Shown: positions 7,060 through 14,461, numbered from the stretch's first letter. The stretch is 21,592 nt of DNA from JAHEJX01 sp041605955 (GCA_041605955.1 JBFIXI010000073.1:1-21592); one strand, 5' to 3'. Program-made: numbers and translations. The notes: a model not told the origin generated them from the sequence alone.

Positions 7060-8349
7060 TTAGCGCTCGTCCCGCCGCCTATTGAACAGCCCTCCCCGGC
7101 GCGGCTCGGGCATCTCATTCACCGGTTGGAGCTCGGGCATGTCGGAGGGGAGTCGTGTGGCGCGGGCGACGTAGCGATCGGCCCCCGGCTTGGCGGTGAT
7201 GCCGTGGACGAAGACGCTGGCGATGACGACCACAGCCACGACGTCGCGAACCCGATCGGCCACGTCCCCGCCGGCCTTTTCAACGAACAACAGGGCAAAC
7301 AAGATGGACGCCAATCCGCGGGGGCCGAACCAACCCAAGAAGGCAGCGGTGGCGCGGTCGCAATGGGTTCCGACGAGGGCGAAGGCGACGGGCACCATGC
7401 GCACCACGGTCAGGCTCAGCAGCGCATAGATGGCCTTCTGCCAAGTGAGGGCGGCGACCGCCTCACCCACGATCACCACACCGAAGAAGAGGAAGGTCAT
7501 CCAGGTCGCCAGCTCGCCGATGTCTTCGGTCAGGTCGGCGGCGGTGGTATGCATGTCGCGAGTCGCTCCTCCGAACCCGGCTCCGGCAACGAAGGCGGCG
7601 ATGAACCCATTCCCGGCGAGGGCGTCGCTAGCCGCAAAAGCCATGACGGCCACCGCCAACGTGACCAGTTGCCGAGCCGCCCCGGTGACCCACTTGCGGT
7701 CCCAGGCACGCCGCATGATGAAACCCCCGAGAACCCCCACCAGCAGCCCGACCGCGCTCCCGACGGCAATCTCGCGGATAGCGAACCGCACCCAATAGGC
7801 GGGGGTCTCCAAGTCCTGAGTGGCGGCGGCGACGGCAACCAAGGCTGTCACCAGCGGCAGCGCGATACCATCGTTGAGGCCGCTCTCGACGTTGAGCACC
7901 TGGCGGACTCGTACCGGCACCAACCGGTTCGTGATGACCGCTTTGCCGAGGGCGGCGTCGGTCGGGGCGAGGATCGCGCCGATGAGGAACCCCTCGGCGA
8001 GCGACACGTCCGGGATGATCCAGGCGGCCAGCAGCCCCCCGCTGATGATGGTCAGCGGCATCCCGAGCCCGAGCAGCCGTCCCGGCATGTCGAACTGCCG
8101 GCGTAACACCATCAGGTCGATGCGGGTGGCGTCGGCGAACAACACTACGACCAAGGTCGCTTCCGCCAGCAGGCGAACGCCCGGTTCCTCGAAGGTGACA
8201 TCGACCCGCTCGAGGCCCTCCATGCCGATGATCCAGCCGACCACCAGGAAGACCATCGGTGCGGTGATCGCCAAGCGCTCCAGGTATCGCGACAGGATTC
8301 CATAGAAGAACACGATGGAGGCGACGATGAGGAGCGCGGTGTTCTCCAT
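7060..8349 (-). CDS. CPA1-family Na+(K+)/H+ antiporter, NhaP-like
   Basis: 429 residues, mostly hydrophobic, with about 12 predicted membrane segments and a short basic cytoplasmic tail from about 390. The transport core is that of CPA1: APTDAA at 128-133 (unwound helix motif) and ESGLND at 155-160, where Asn159-Asp160 form the ND ion-binding pair. A late FGPRGLASI segment matches the conserved Arg-Gly region of NhaP/NHE proteins. It exchanges cytoplasmic Na+ or K+ for protons across the cytoplasmic membrane; ion preference is not readable. The ATG at 8349 starts the first helix directly. It lies 50 bp downstream of the FAD dehydrogenase gene on the same strand. A hairpin stands between them, so it may be separately transcribed. 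Confidence 0.9.
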   Translation of the reverse strand: MENTALLIVASIVFFYGILSRYLERLAITAPMVFLVVGWIIGMEGLERVDVTFEEPGVRLLAEATLVVVLFADATRIDLMVLRRQFDMPGRLLGLGMPLTIISGGLLAAWIIPDVSLAEGFLIGAILAPTDAALGKAVITNRLVPVRVRQVLNVESGLNDGIALPLVTALVAVAAATQDLETPAYWVRFAIREIAVGSAVGLLVGVLGGFIMRRAWDRKWVTGAARQLVTLAVAVMAFAASDALAGNGFIAAFVAGAGFGGATRDMHTTAADLTEDIGELATWMTFLFFGVVIVGEAVAALTWQKAIYALLSLTVVRMVPVAFALVGTHCDRATAAFLGWFGPRGLASILFALLFVEKAGGDVADRVRDVVAVVVIASVFVHGITAKPGADRYVARATRLPSDMPELQPVNEMPEPRRGGLFNRRRDER

Positions 8350-8370
8350 TGGATCAATCTACGGGAAGGT

Positions 8371-8401
8371 GACCGGCCGGCGCCGCCGCGCGGCTTCGGT
8401 C
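8371..8401 (-). terminator. Hairpin between the FAD dehydrogenase and antiporter genes
   Basis: Arms GACCGGCCG (8371-8379) and CGGC-tt-CGGTC (8391-8401) pair over 9 bp with a 2-nt bulge. The 3' arm overlaps the stop codon of the upstream dehydrogenase gene. This could terminate or attenuate transcription before the antiporter gene. Confidence 0.4.
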
Positions 8402-9521
8402 AGCGGAGCCGGGTCGGCGTCAGGTCGCTCACCTGGACCCCGCGTTCAGCTACATCACCGGGGAGCCGCCCATTGATAATGAGCTCGGCTGCCGCCCGAC
8501 CCATCGCGGGGCTCGTCATGATGCCGTATCCGCCCTGGCCGGCCAGCCAGAAGAAGCCGTCGACATCGGGGTCCAGGCCCACGACGGGAATGTTGTCGGC
8601 GACGAACGAGCGCAGCCCGGCCCAGGCAGACCGCACGTGGCGGATCTGCAGCGAGGTAGCCGTTTCGATGCGCTCGATCGCCAGCGCGACATCGGCCTCC
8701 TCGTGCCGGATGTCTTGCGGCTCGACCGGGGTCTCGTCCTCGGGCGACGCCAGCAGATTGGGCCCGTCCGGGCGGAAGTAGAACGTTGCGGCGATGTCGA
8801 CGATCATCGGCCACCGGTGGTGGTCGACGCCTGCAGGAGCGGCGAATGTAAAGGCGGTCCGCCGCTTCGGGACTAGCCCGATCGGCTCGGCTCCGGCGAG
8901 GCTGCCCACCACATCGCCCCACGCTCCGGCGGCATTGACGACCAACCCGGCGTCGACGGTCTCTCTTGGGGTGGACACCTGCCAAGCCGAGCCGCGTCTC
9001 GCCAAGGCAACGACGGGCGCGCTGGTGGCCACCGATCCGCCCCGGGCGCGTAGACCGCCCAGGAAGCCTTGGTGAAGGGCGTGGACGTCGATGTCCATCG
9101 CGTCCGGCTCTAAGACCGCGCCCGCCAGCCACTCGGCGCGGAGCACCTCACAGCGAGCAACCGCCTCGGCCGGTTCGAGCAGGCTGATGTTGGGAACCAG
9201 GGCCCGCTGCTGTTCATGGAACGCTTGCAGCTGTGCCGCCCGGTCCTTCTGGGACACGAACATGACGCGGCGCTCGTTGAGAATGGGGCGGTCGGTGAAG
9301 CCCTCGGGCGGCTCCAGCAGGAACTCCTTCGAAGCCATCGCCAACCGCCGCAAAGGAGGCGGGCCGTCACACTCGGTGTAGAGCGCCGCGGATCGGCCGG
9401 TGGAGTGATGCCCGGGAGTTGCCTCCATCTCGAAGACCTGCACTGAACCGTGCGCCGCCAGCTCGTAGGCGGCGGAGGCACCGGCGATCCCGGCCCCGAT
9501 CACTGCGAAGTCGACGGTCAG
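8400..9521 (-). CDS. FAD-dependent D-amino-acid dehydrogenase, D-arginine dehydrogenase (DauA)-like
   Basis: 373 residues from a probable CTG start at 9521. The N-terminus TVDFAVIGAGIAGASAAYEL is the FAD-binding beta-alpha-beta (G9-x-G11-x2-G14). From memory of Pseudomonas DauA, many segments match closely: GHHSTGRSAALYTE, DIDVHALHQGF, VNAAGAWGD, PKRRTAFTF, WAGLRSFVADN and GQGGYGIMTSPAMG. The His and Tyr of the first motif correspond to active-site lid residues of that enzyme. The family oxidises D-amino acids to imino acids, passing electrons from FADH2 to a quinone or another acceptor rather than O2. The substrate may differ from D-Arg. A GTG start at 9503 would remove the first strand of the FAD fold, so a start further upstream is needed. 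CTG 9521 has AGGAGGAGGA 9 nt before it. The gene follows the enolase-superfamily gene after 2 nt. Confidence 0.85.
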   Translation of the reverse strand: MTVDFAVIGAGIAGASAAYELAAHGSVQVFEMEATPGHHSTGRSAALYTECDGPPPLRRLAMASKEFLLEPPEGFTDRPILNERRVMFVSQKDRAAQLQAFHEQQRALVPNISLLEPAEAVARCEVLRAEWLAGAVLEPDAMDIDVHALHQGFLGGLRARGGSVATSAPVVALARRGSAWQVSTPRETVDAGLVVNAAGAWGDVVGSLAGAEPIGLVPKRRTAFTFAAPAGVDHHRWPMIVDIAATFYFRPDGPNLLASPEDETPVEPQDIRHEEADVALAIERIETATSLQIRHVRSAWAGLRSFVADNIPVVGLDPDVDGFFWLAGQGGYGIMTSPAMGRAAAELIINGRLPGDVAERGVQVSDLTPTRLR

Positions 9522-9523
9522 GC

Positions 9524-10639
9524 TCAGTTCTCCTCCTCCTCACTCACGGCGCGCCCGGCGCGCTCGAGCCAGGCGGGGTTGATGGTGACTCCCCATCCTG
9601 GCTCATCAGGAATGGGCACGCATCCATCGGCCACCACCAAAGCGGGTTCGTAAATCCCTACCTGCCACGGGTAGTACTCGTCCTTCTCTATCGAGAACTC
9701 GACGTAAGGTCCCGCTCCGGGTATCGCCCCCATCATGTGCAGGGTGAAGACCGTGACCAGCGATAGGTTGGCAGAGTGGGGGATCACGGGCAGCCCGGCC
9801 GCGGCGGCCAGGTCTGCCACCTGCCGCGCTCGGGTCAGCCCACCGAGATAGCACAGGTCCGGCTGCACGATGTCGAACGCGGGTAGGTCGATGAGTCGGC
9901 GCCATTGCGTCACGGAGCAGTCCTGCTCGCCGCCGGCGACGGCGATCTGTCTGTCGCCCAGCGCCGCGGTGACTGCGGCGGTCTGCTCGTATTCCCAATA
10001 GGGGCAGGGCTCTTCGAAGTGGGCGATTCCGTTGTCGTCGAGGAAGCGGCCCACTTCGATGGCGACTTCAGGGGAATAGCCGCAGTTGGCGTCGACCAGC
10101 AACGTGACCTCGGCATCCATTGCGCGGCGCATCGCGGTGACGATGTCATGGGTGCGGCCGGGCCACTCGTCGATGTCGTGACCGTTCTCGGCCGCAATCC
10201 GAAACTTGAATGCACCATATCCGAACCGGTTGCGGAGCTCGCTCAAGCGGGCCACTTCGGCTTGCGGTGTGATGTCGCGCCGCATGCTCGCTCCGTAGAC
10301 CGGGAAGGGACGGGGAGTGCCCCCCAGCAGCTCGCACACGCTTTGCCCTTGCAGCTTGCCGCGCAAATCCCACAGCGCGGTGTCGAGGCCGGTGAGCGCC
10401 CGCCGCAGATAGGACCCGGGAAACTTGAACTCGATCTCGACGATGTCGGTGAGCATGGCCTCGTGGTCGGCGATGGCGCGCCCCAGGGCGTGCGGAGCCA
10501 CCTGGCGGTGGAAGACGGCGCATGTGATGTCTGCGTTGTAGTTCGATACCTGGCCCCAGCCCACGCTGCCGTCGTCGGTGGTCAACTTGACGATCCCTAC
10601 GAACTCGTTCGTGTAGGTCTCCAGCCGGGTGATCCGCAT
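9524..10639 (-). CDS. Mandelate racemase/muconate lactonizing enzyme family protein (enolase superfamily)
   Basis: 371 residues: an N-terminal capping domain (1-115), then a (beta/alpha)7-beta barrel. Metal ligands are Asp183 (LLVDAN), Glu209 (HFEEP) and Glu238 (VAGGEQD). An Asp261/His288 pair (VQPD, PHSAN) is spaced as the catalytic dyad of mandelate racemase. At the second strand there is Lys145-Phe-Arg147 instead of the common Lys-x-Lys. The family abstracts the alpha proton of a carboxylate; products range from epimers to dehydrated acid sugars. Substrate is unknown. The C-terminus is a run of four Glu codons that contain the ribosome site of the next gene. Its ATG shares one base with the stop of the alcohol dehydrogenase gene, which implies translational coupling. 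Confidence 0.88.
   Translation of the reverse strand: MRITRLETYTNEFVGIVKLTTDDGSVGWGQVSNYNADITCAVFHRQVAPHALGRAIADHEAMLTDIVEIEFKFPGSYLRRALTGLDTALWDLRGKLQGQSVCELLGGTPRPFPVYGASMRRDITPQAEVARLSELRNRFGYGAFKFRIAAENGHDIDEWPGRTHDIVTAMRRAMDAEVTLLVDANCGYSPEVAIEVGRFLDDNGIAHFEEPCPYWEYEQTAAVTAALGDRQIAVAGGEQDCSVTQWRRLIDLPAFDIVQPDLCYLGGLTRARQVADLAAAAGLPVIPHSANLSLVTVFTLHMMGAIPGAGPYVEFSIEKDEYYPWQVGIYEPALVVADGCVPIPDEPGWGVTINPAWLERAGRAVSEEEEN
9531..9540 (-). promoter_or_regulatory. Ribosome-binding site inside the upstream coding region
   Basis: AGGAGGAGGA on the minus strand lies within the Glu codons that end the enolase-superfamily gene. It is 9 nt before the CTG at 9521 and 27 nt before GTG 9503. The spacing favours the CTG as the start of the FAD dehydrogenase. 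Confidence 0.6.
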
Positions 10640-11721
10640 CAGCCGAAGACGATCACGTTGCGGACCGCCTCGCCGCGGCGCGCCGAGTCGACTGCCTCGT
10701 TGATCTCGTCGAACGAATACAGGCGAGTGATCAGCTCGTCGAGCGCCAGATCTCCGCTGCGATAGAGCTCGGCGAGCATGGGAACATCCGCAGCTACGTG
10801 GACCGAGCCCATCTTGGACCCCAGGATGCGTTGGCTGTTGTCGGCGAAGTCGGTGAGGTCGATCTTGGCAAAGTCGCCCGTGGGAGGCATGCCGACGACG
10901 ATCAGGCTGCCTGCCCTGCGCAGCAGTGCCAACGACTGCTCGACAGCTCGGGAGCTACCGACGGCAACGAACACGTAGTCGGCGCCGCGACCTTCCGTGA
11001 GCTCGGCTACCGCAGCGGCGGCCTCTTGGACGCCTGGATTGATCGTGTGAGTTGCACCGAGGCGGCGGGCCAGGTCGAGCTTGGCGCTCTGCAGATCTAC
11101 AGCGATGATTGGCTCCGCCTTGGCGTACACGGCGCCCTGGATGCAGTTGAGCCCGACCCCGCCGGTGCCTACCACCACTACGGACGAGCCGGCCGGGACT
11201 TGGGCCGTCTTGGTCACCGCCCCGAAGCCCGTGATGACGCCGCACGCCAGTAGAGCAGCGGCTTCGACGGCGATGTCGGCAGGCAGCCGCGCTACCTGAG
11301 AGTGGTGGACGACCACGCGTTCGGCGAACGCAGCAGTCCGCAGGCCCTGGCGGATCACCTCACCGTTGGCGGCGCGAAGGGGCGGGCTTTCCTCGAGCGA
11401 GAAGGTCTGCTCACACAGGTTGTCATTCCCGGCGCGGCAGAAGAAGCAGCGCCCACAGCTGCGCACCAGGGTGACGGCCACCGGGTCACCAACAGCCACT
11501 TCGGTCACCGCTTCGCCGACCCGGCTCACCGTGCCGGCGGCCTCATGGCCAAAGACTGCGGGGAGCTTGCCCCCCCATGCACCGTCGATGTAGGCAATGT
11601 CGCTGTGACAGATCGCCACCGCGCTCACATCGATTAGGACATCTTCTGGTCCCGGCTCGGCAATTGCCACTTCCTCGATGCTCAGCGATGCTCCGAACTC
11701 ACGGCAGACGGCCGCCCGCAC
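10639..11721 (-). CDS. Zinc-dependent alcohol dehydrogenase (MDR superfamily)
   Basis: 360 residues from GTG 11721. Catalytic zinc ligands are Cys38 (ICHSD), His59-Glu60 (GHEAAG) and Cys160 (LLACGV). Structural zinc ligands are Cys89, Cys92, Cys95 and Cys103. The NAD site is G185-T-G-G-V-G190. The set resembles class III and NDMA-type alcohol dehydrogenases of actinobacteria; substrate is unknown. The start is set by a ribosome site (GGAGG core, 7 nt before GTG). The frame runs on upstream to an ATG at 11826, but that would overlap the divergent gene. First gene of the minus-strand cluster, overlapping the enolase-superfamily start by 1 nt. It probably oxidises an alcohol intermediate in the same pathway. 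Confidence 0.9.
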   Translation of the reverse strand: MRAAVCREFGASLSIEEVAIAEPGPEDVLIDVSAVAICHSDIAYIDGAWGGKLPAVFGHEAAGTVSRVGEAVTEVAVGDPVAVTLVRSCGRCFFCRAGNDNLCEQTFSLEESPPLRAANGEVIRQGLRTAAFAERVVVHHSQVARLPADIAVEAAALLACGVITGFGAVTKTAQVPAGSSVVVVGTGGVGLNCIQGAVYAKAEPIIAVDLQSAKLDLARRLGATHTINPGVQEAAAAVAELTEGRGADYVFVAVGSSRAVEQSLALLRRAGSLIVVGMPPTGDFAKIDLTDFADNSQRILGSKMGSVHVAADVPMLAELYRSGDLALDELITRLYSFDEINEAVDSARRGEAVRNVIVFG

Positions 11722-11726
11722 AGCTA

Positions 11727-11734
11727 CTCCTCCC
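11727..11734 (-). promoter_or_regulatory. Ribosome-binding site that fixes the alcohol dehydrogenase start
   Basis: GGGAGGAG on the minus strand, with its GGAGG core 7 nt from GTG 11721. No comparable site precedes the in-frame ATG at 11826. Confidence 0.75.
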
Positions 11735-11780
11735 AACTTCGGGGCGAGTATTGCAGGCCGCATTGGCGGGCGCCCCAGGG

Positions 11781-11816
11781 CTCTCGCTCGTATGATCACG
11801 GCGGCGCCAGCGAGAG
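11781..11816 (+). promoter_or_regulatory. Inverted repeat around a -10-like element in a divergent promoter region
   Basis: Perfect 8-bp arms CTCTCGCT (11781-11788) and AGCGAGAG (11809-11816) flank TATGAT (11791-11796), a good -10 hexamer. TTGGCG at 11763-11768 is 22 nt from it, too far for a normal -35. The right arm runs into the purine-rich ribosome site before ATG 11825. If transcribed whole, the stem would hide part of that site; if double-stranded, it could be an operator. Confidence 0.45.
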
Positions 11817-11824
11817 GGGTGGAC

Positions 11825-12226
11825 ATGACCGCGCCGGGGACTCACGGGGTTCGGCTCTCGATATTCACCTGGGCGGTCTATGTTTTCGCCGTCGGAATCG
11901 GACTGCTGCTGGCTCCCCGTCGATTGCTGGACCTCCTCGACATGGACGCTCCGGCCGACTCGTGGGCACGGGTTGCCGGGGTCGGTCTGTTGGTGGCGGC
12001 CGCCTACTACCTGGGAGCCGCGATCCACCGGGCGCGATGGCTCTACTGGTATTCGGTTCCGGTGCGGATCCTCGCCGCGGTCGGGTTGTCGCTCCTCGCC
12101 ATCCGGGAGGAAGTGTGGCAACTGTGGCTGTTCGCCGCTGCTGAGATTGCCGGCGCCGGGTGGACCTTTGTGGCATTGCGGTGGAGGCCGCAACCGCCAC
12201 CCCTCGAGCCGACGGCGTCCGGTTAA
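11825..12226 (+). CDS. Small membrane protein with about four transmembrane segments
   Basis: 133 residues from ATG 11825, with AGAGGGG upstream. Four hydrophobic segments are visible: FTWAVYVFAVGIGLLLA, VAGVGLLVAAAYYLGAAI, WYSVPVRILAAVGLSLLAI and LWLFAAAEIAGAGWTFVAL. A Pro-rich tail follows. The layout, with Arg/Asp loops between helices, resembles small actinobacterial membrane proteins of unknown function. No catalytic motif is seen. The stop TAA overlaps the stop of the convergent gene in the tetranucleotide TTAA. It is divergent from the alcohol dehydrogenase gene by 103 bp, so the two may be co-regulated. Confidence 0.7.
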   Translation: MTAPGTHGVRLSIFTWAVYVFAVGIGLLLAPRRLLDLLDMDAPADSWARVAGVGLLVAAAYYLGAAIHRARWLYWYSVPVRILAAVGLSLLAIREEVWQLWLFAAAEIAGAGWTFVALRWRPQPPPLEPTASG

Positions 12227-12957
12227 ACGCTCTCCGGCAGCGCGGTCCACGGCACCTCCGGCCACACCGCCGCTACGTAGTTGGGGAGAGCCTGGTCCTC
12301 CAGTTGGTCCGCAGCCACGTCGAAGCGTCTTCCGGAGCGCGTCACGAACGCCACTAACGCCGGTTGCCGGCTCGATGCTCCAATGGCCTCCACCGCCGAC
12401 CGACTGAGCCTGAGCTCCGGTAGATACCCGAGGGCGGCTCCCAGCCGCACCTCGTCGCCGGTCAAGACGACGGCGCGTCCTCGGGTGACGATGCGAATCA
12501 GGGAACGAGCGGCTACCCACACGGCTCCAACCAGGGCGGGGTAGACGAGGAAGCCACCATCGTCGGAGGCGCTTCCGGCTAAGGCATAGCCGATGACTCC
12601 GAGAACCGGAGCCGCCACCACGGATGCGACGAGGGCGCCGAGCGTGGGGAGCAGCCGCAGCTCGGCACGCACCGGGATCTCGTCCGGCAAGACGGACGGC
12701 GCTGCGGGCACGGCAGCCCCCGACTCGATTACCGGCTTTCCCCAGTGGAGTCGCAGTGGTCGGCGACGGGCGACCGGCTCGAACACCGCCAGCCCGGGCC
12801 ACCCCGCGAGAACGACCCCGCCGGCGATGACCAGCGCCACGAACCGGCCGCCGCGACTCAGCGATTCGTTGGCGGCGATCGCGTAGGCGGCAATCAGCGC
12901 CGCTATGCCCACGCCGATGAGGCCGTAGCGGATCATCGAGTCGAGACGCGGGCTCAC
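12223..12957 (-). CDS. Membrane protein of unknown function
   Basis: 244 residues. Hydrophobic segments lie near residues 8-28, 37-57, 104-127 and 136-157. A soluble C-terminal region of about 85 residues follows (VVLTGDEVRLGAALGYLPELRLSRS onward, given here by its start). That layout, helices then a small beta-rich domain with a regularly spaced RLSRSAVEAIG segment, is like PH-domain (bPH2-type) membrane proteins. I cannot confirm it. GTG 12957 is taken as start; ATG 12936 would remove seven residues and is equally possible. Neither has a clear ribosome site. It converges with the four-helix protein gene and overlaps it by 4 nt. Confidence 0.65.
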   Translation of the reverse strand: MSPRLDSMIRYGLIGVGIAALIAAYAIAANESLSRGGRFVALVIAGGVVLAGWPGLAVFEPVARRRPLRLHWGKPVIESGAAVPAAPSVLPDEIPVRAELRLLPTLGALVASVVAAPVLGVIGYALAGSASDDGGFLVYPALVGAVWVAARSLIRIVTRGRAVVLTGDEVRLGAALGYLPELRLSRSAVEAIGASSRQPALVAFVTRSGRRFDVAADQLEDQALPNYVAAVWPEVPWTALPESV

Positions 12958-12989
12958 GGCGGCGACGATAGGCGATCCCCGCGTCGCGG

Positions 12990-13035
12990 AATGGAGAGGG
13001 GGAATGGAGAGGGGGAATGGAGACGGGGAATGGGG
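12990..13035. repeat. 13-bp tandem repeat, three copies plus a partial
   Basis: Unit AATGGAGAGGGGG at 12990-13002 and 13003-13015 (identical) and 13016-13028 (one change), then AATGGGG. It lies between divergent genes, directly upstream of the patatin-like gene. Each copy contains an ATG. Because 13 is not a multiple of 3, the three ATGs fall in three different frames. Confidence 0.85.
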
Positions 13036-13061
13036 TGGGCCGAGTCGATGTTCCTCGGACT

Positions 13062-13943
13062 ATGCGCACCGCAATGGTCTTCAGCGCAGGCGGAGTGGCC
13101 GGCTGGGCATATCACGCCGGTGTGGTGAAGGCGCTCGAGGAGAGAGTCGGCTACCGGGCAGCCGACGCGCAGTTGCTGGTCGGCACGTCCGCCGGATCCG
13201 CCATAGCCGGCAGCCTTCGATCCGGCACCTCAGCAGACGAGATGCTGCGTCCGGTTCAATCTCCGCCCACCGCCGACGAGCGGGCCGCCATGATGGCCTA
13301 CGTTCGCTCCCGCGCTCGCAAGGTTCGCCTCCTGTCGCCGACACTCACCCGCAAAGCGGCTCGTAACGGGTCAGGCTGGCTGCTTGCCACTTCCGGGCTG
13401 TTGCCCGGCGGGTTCTTTCCGACGGCGGGGCTATCCCGCTTTCCCGGGGTCGACGCCCACGCCGGCTGGCCCGACGGACTGTATATCCCGGCGGTGTCCG
13501 TAGATGCGGCCGCCCGGGTGATCTTCGGGCGGGACGTGAAGCATGTCACCGTGGCTGAGGCAGTGGAGGCCTCGTCGGCGGTTCCGGGGATGTTCGAGCC
13601 CAAGGAGATCGAAGGGCGCCGATTCGTCGACGGCGGCACCGTCTCCGGCACGCACGCCGACTTAGCGGTGGACGCCGATCCCGAGCTCGTGATCGTCTCT
13701 TCACTTATAACCCGACCGGCTCGTCGGCCGACGTCCCGTCACGCGCGCAAAGCGCTCCGGCGGGAGCTCACCGAGTTGCAGCGCCGGGGCGTGCCGGTGC
13801 TGTTGATTCAACCCGACGGCGACCACACGGATCTGCTCAAGGGTTTTCCCCGGAGAGGTCCTGACCGCCTCGCCGGCATCCTCGACTTGGCCGCGTCCGA
13901 TGTCGAACGGGCGCTCCTGCGGTCGGAGACGATCTTCGGCTGA
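13062..13943 (+). CDS. Patatin-like phospholipase family protein
   Basis: 293 residues from ATG 13062. The catalytic features of patatins are all present: the Gly-rich oxyanion segment SAGGVAGW (8-15), the nucleophile elbow G41-T-S43-A-G45 with Ser43, and the Asp190-Gly-Gly motif (VDGGT) completing the Ser-Asp dyad. The family hydrolyses acyl esters of phospholipids or other lipids. There is no signal peptide or membrane helix, so it is probably cytosolic or peripheral. Starting at ATG 13062 puts the first strand (TAMVFSAGG) at the N-terminus. An in-frame ATG at 13017 lies in the upstream 13-bp repeat and would add 15 residues. It converges with the lipoprotein gene (13 bp between stops). Confidence 0.88.
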   Translation: MRTAMVFSAGGVAGWAYHAGVVKALEERVGYRAADAQLLVGTSAGSAIAGSLRSGTSADEMLRPVQSPPTADERAAMMAYVRSRARKVRLLSPTLTRKAARNGSGWLLATSGLLPGGFFPTAGLSRFPGVDAHAGWPDGLYIPAVSVDAAARVIFGRDVKHVTVAEAVEASSAVPGMFEPKEIEGRRFVDGGTVSGTHADLAVDADPELVIVSSLITRPARRPTSRHARKALRRELTELQRRGVPVLLIQPDGDHTDLLKGFPRRGPDRLAGILDLAASDVERALLRSETIFG

Positions 13944-13956
13944 TCGTCGCATCTCG

Positions 13957-14385
13957 CTATTGGCAGACTTCGTGTTCGGGTACCTGTCCGCAGAAGTGGA
14001 AGTAAGGCCCCAGGCCGGTGACATCGCTGACCGGCACCTCGGTCGGCAGGGACCGGCACTTGATCCACACCACGTGATTGGGTTGACCGATGGCATCGTG
14101 GTCGTCGGGAACCTCGACCACCCCAAGGACGATGTTGGCTCCGCTCGAGAGTGGCGGCAGGCACTCGGGAACTCCGCCACTGTGCCAGGAGCCCCGAGTG
14201 TCCTGCCACACGACGCCGGAGCCGATCAGGTATCCCTCCTCGTTGTCCAGCCCAATACCTTCGGCGGCGACGTCCACTCCCGTGACCGTGCCTTCGACTA
14301 CCCGTACCGAGGCGGCTCCACCGCCACATGCGGCGCATCCCAGGGCCACCGCCACGATCATCGGAGTCAGTAGCTGCGATCTCAT
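13957..14385 (-). CDS. Small secreted lipoprotein of unknown function
   Basis: 142 residues from ATG 14385. The N-terminus is a short signal (MRSQLLTPMIVAVALGCAAC) with candidate lipidated Cys17 or Cys20 followed by GGG, a usual lipoprotein pattern. The mature part is beta-rich and acidic, with VVEGTVTGVDVAAEGIGLDN as first strands and a W-Q-D-T-R-G-S-W-H stretch. Further Cys residues (PECLPP, WIKCRS, HFCGQ, the penultimate VCQ) could form disulfides. I do not recognise the family. An in-frame start farther upstream would put a long Ser/Arg-rich segment before the signal and is unlikely. It is divergent from the CxxC protein gene. Confidence 0.62.
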   Translation of the reverse strand: MRSQLLTPMIVAVALGCAACGGGAASVRVVEGTVTGVDVAAEGIGLDNEEGYLIGSGVVWQDTRGSWHSGGVPECLPPLSSGANIVLGVVEVPDDHDAIGQPNHVVWIKCRSLPTEVPVSDVTGLGPYFHFCGQVPEHEVCQ

Positions 14386-14461
14386 CGCGGTGAGCCTAGG
14401 TGGGGTGCTGTTATTGGACCTCCGGCGAACCGCGGCGGCACGGGTGTGCGACACTACGGAA

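Noticed and set aside
6934..8106. Plus-strand open frame of about 390 codons
   Set aside because: Opposite the antiporter gene, whose membrane segments and ND motif are clear; the plus-strand product is low-complexity and charged.
11722..11826. N-terminal extension of the alcohol dehydrogenase to ATG 11826
   Set aside because: No ribosome site there, the added residues are not domain-like, and GTG 11721 has an excellent site.
11699..13069. Minus-strand open frame of about 456 codons across three genes
   Set aside because: Arg/Gly/Pro-rich, typical of an unused frame in GC-rich DNA, and it crosses two well-supported genes.
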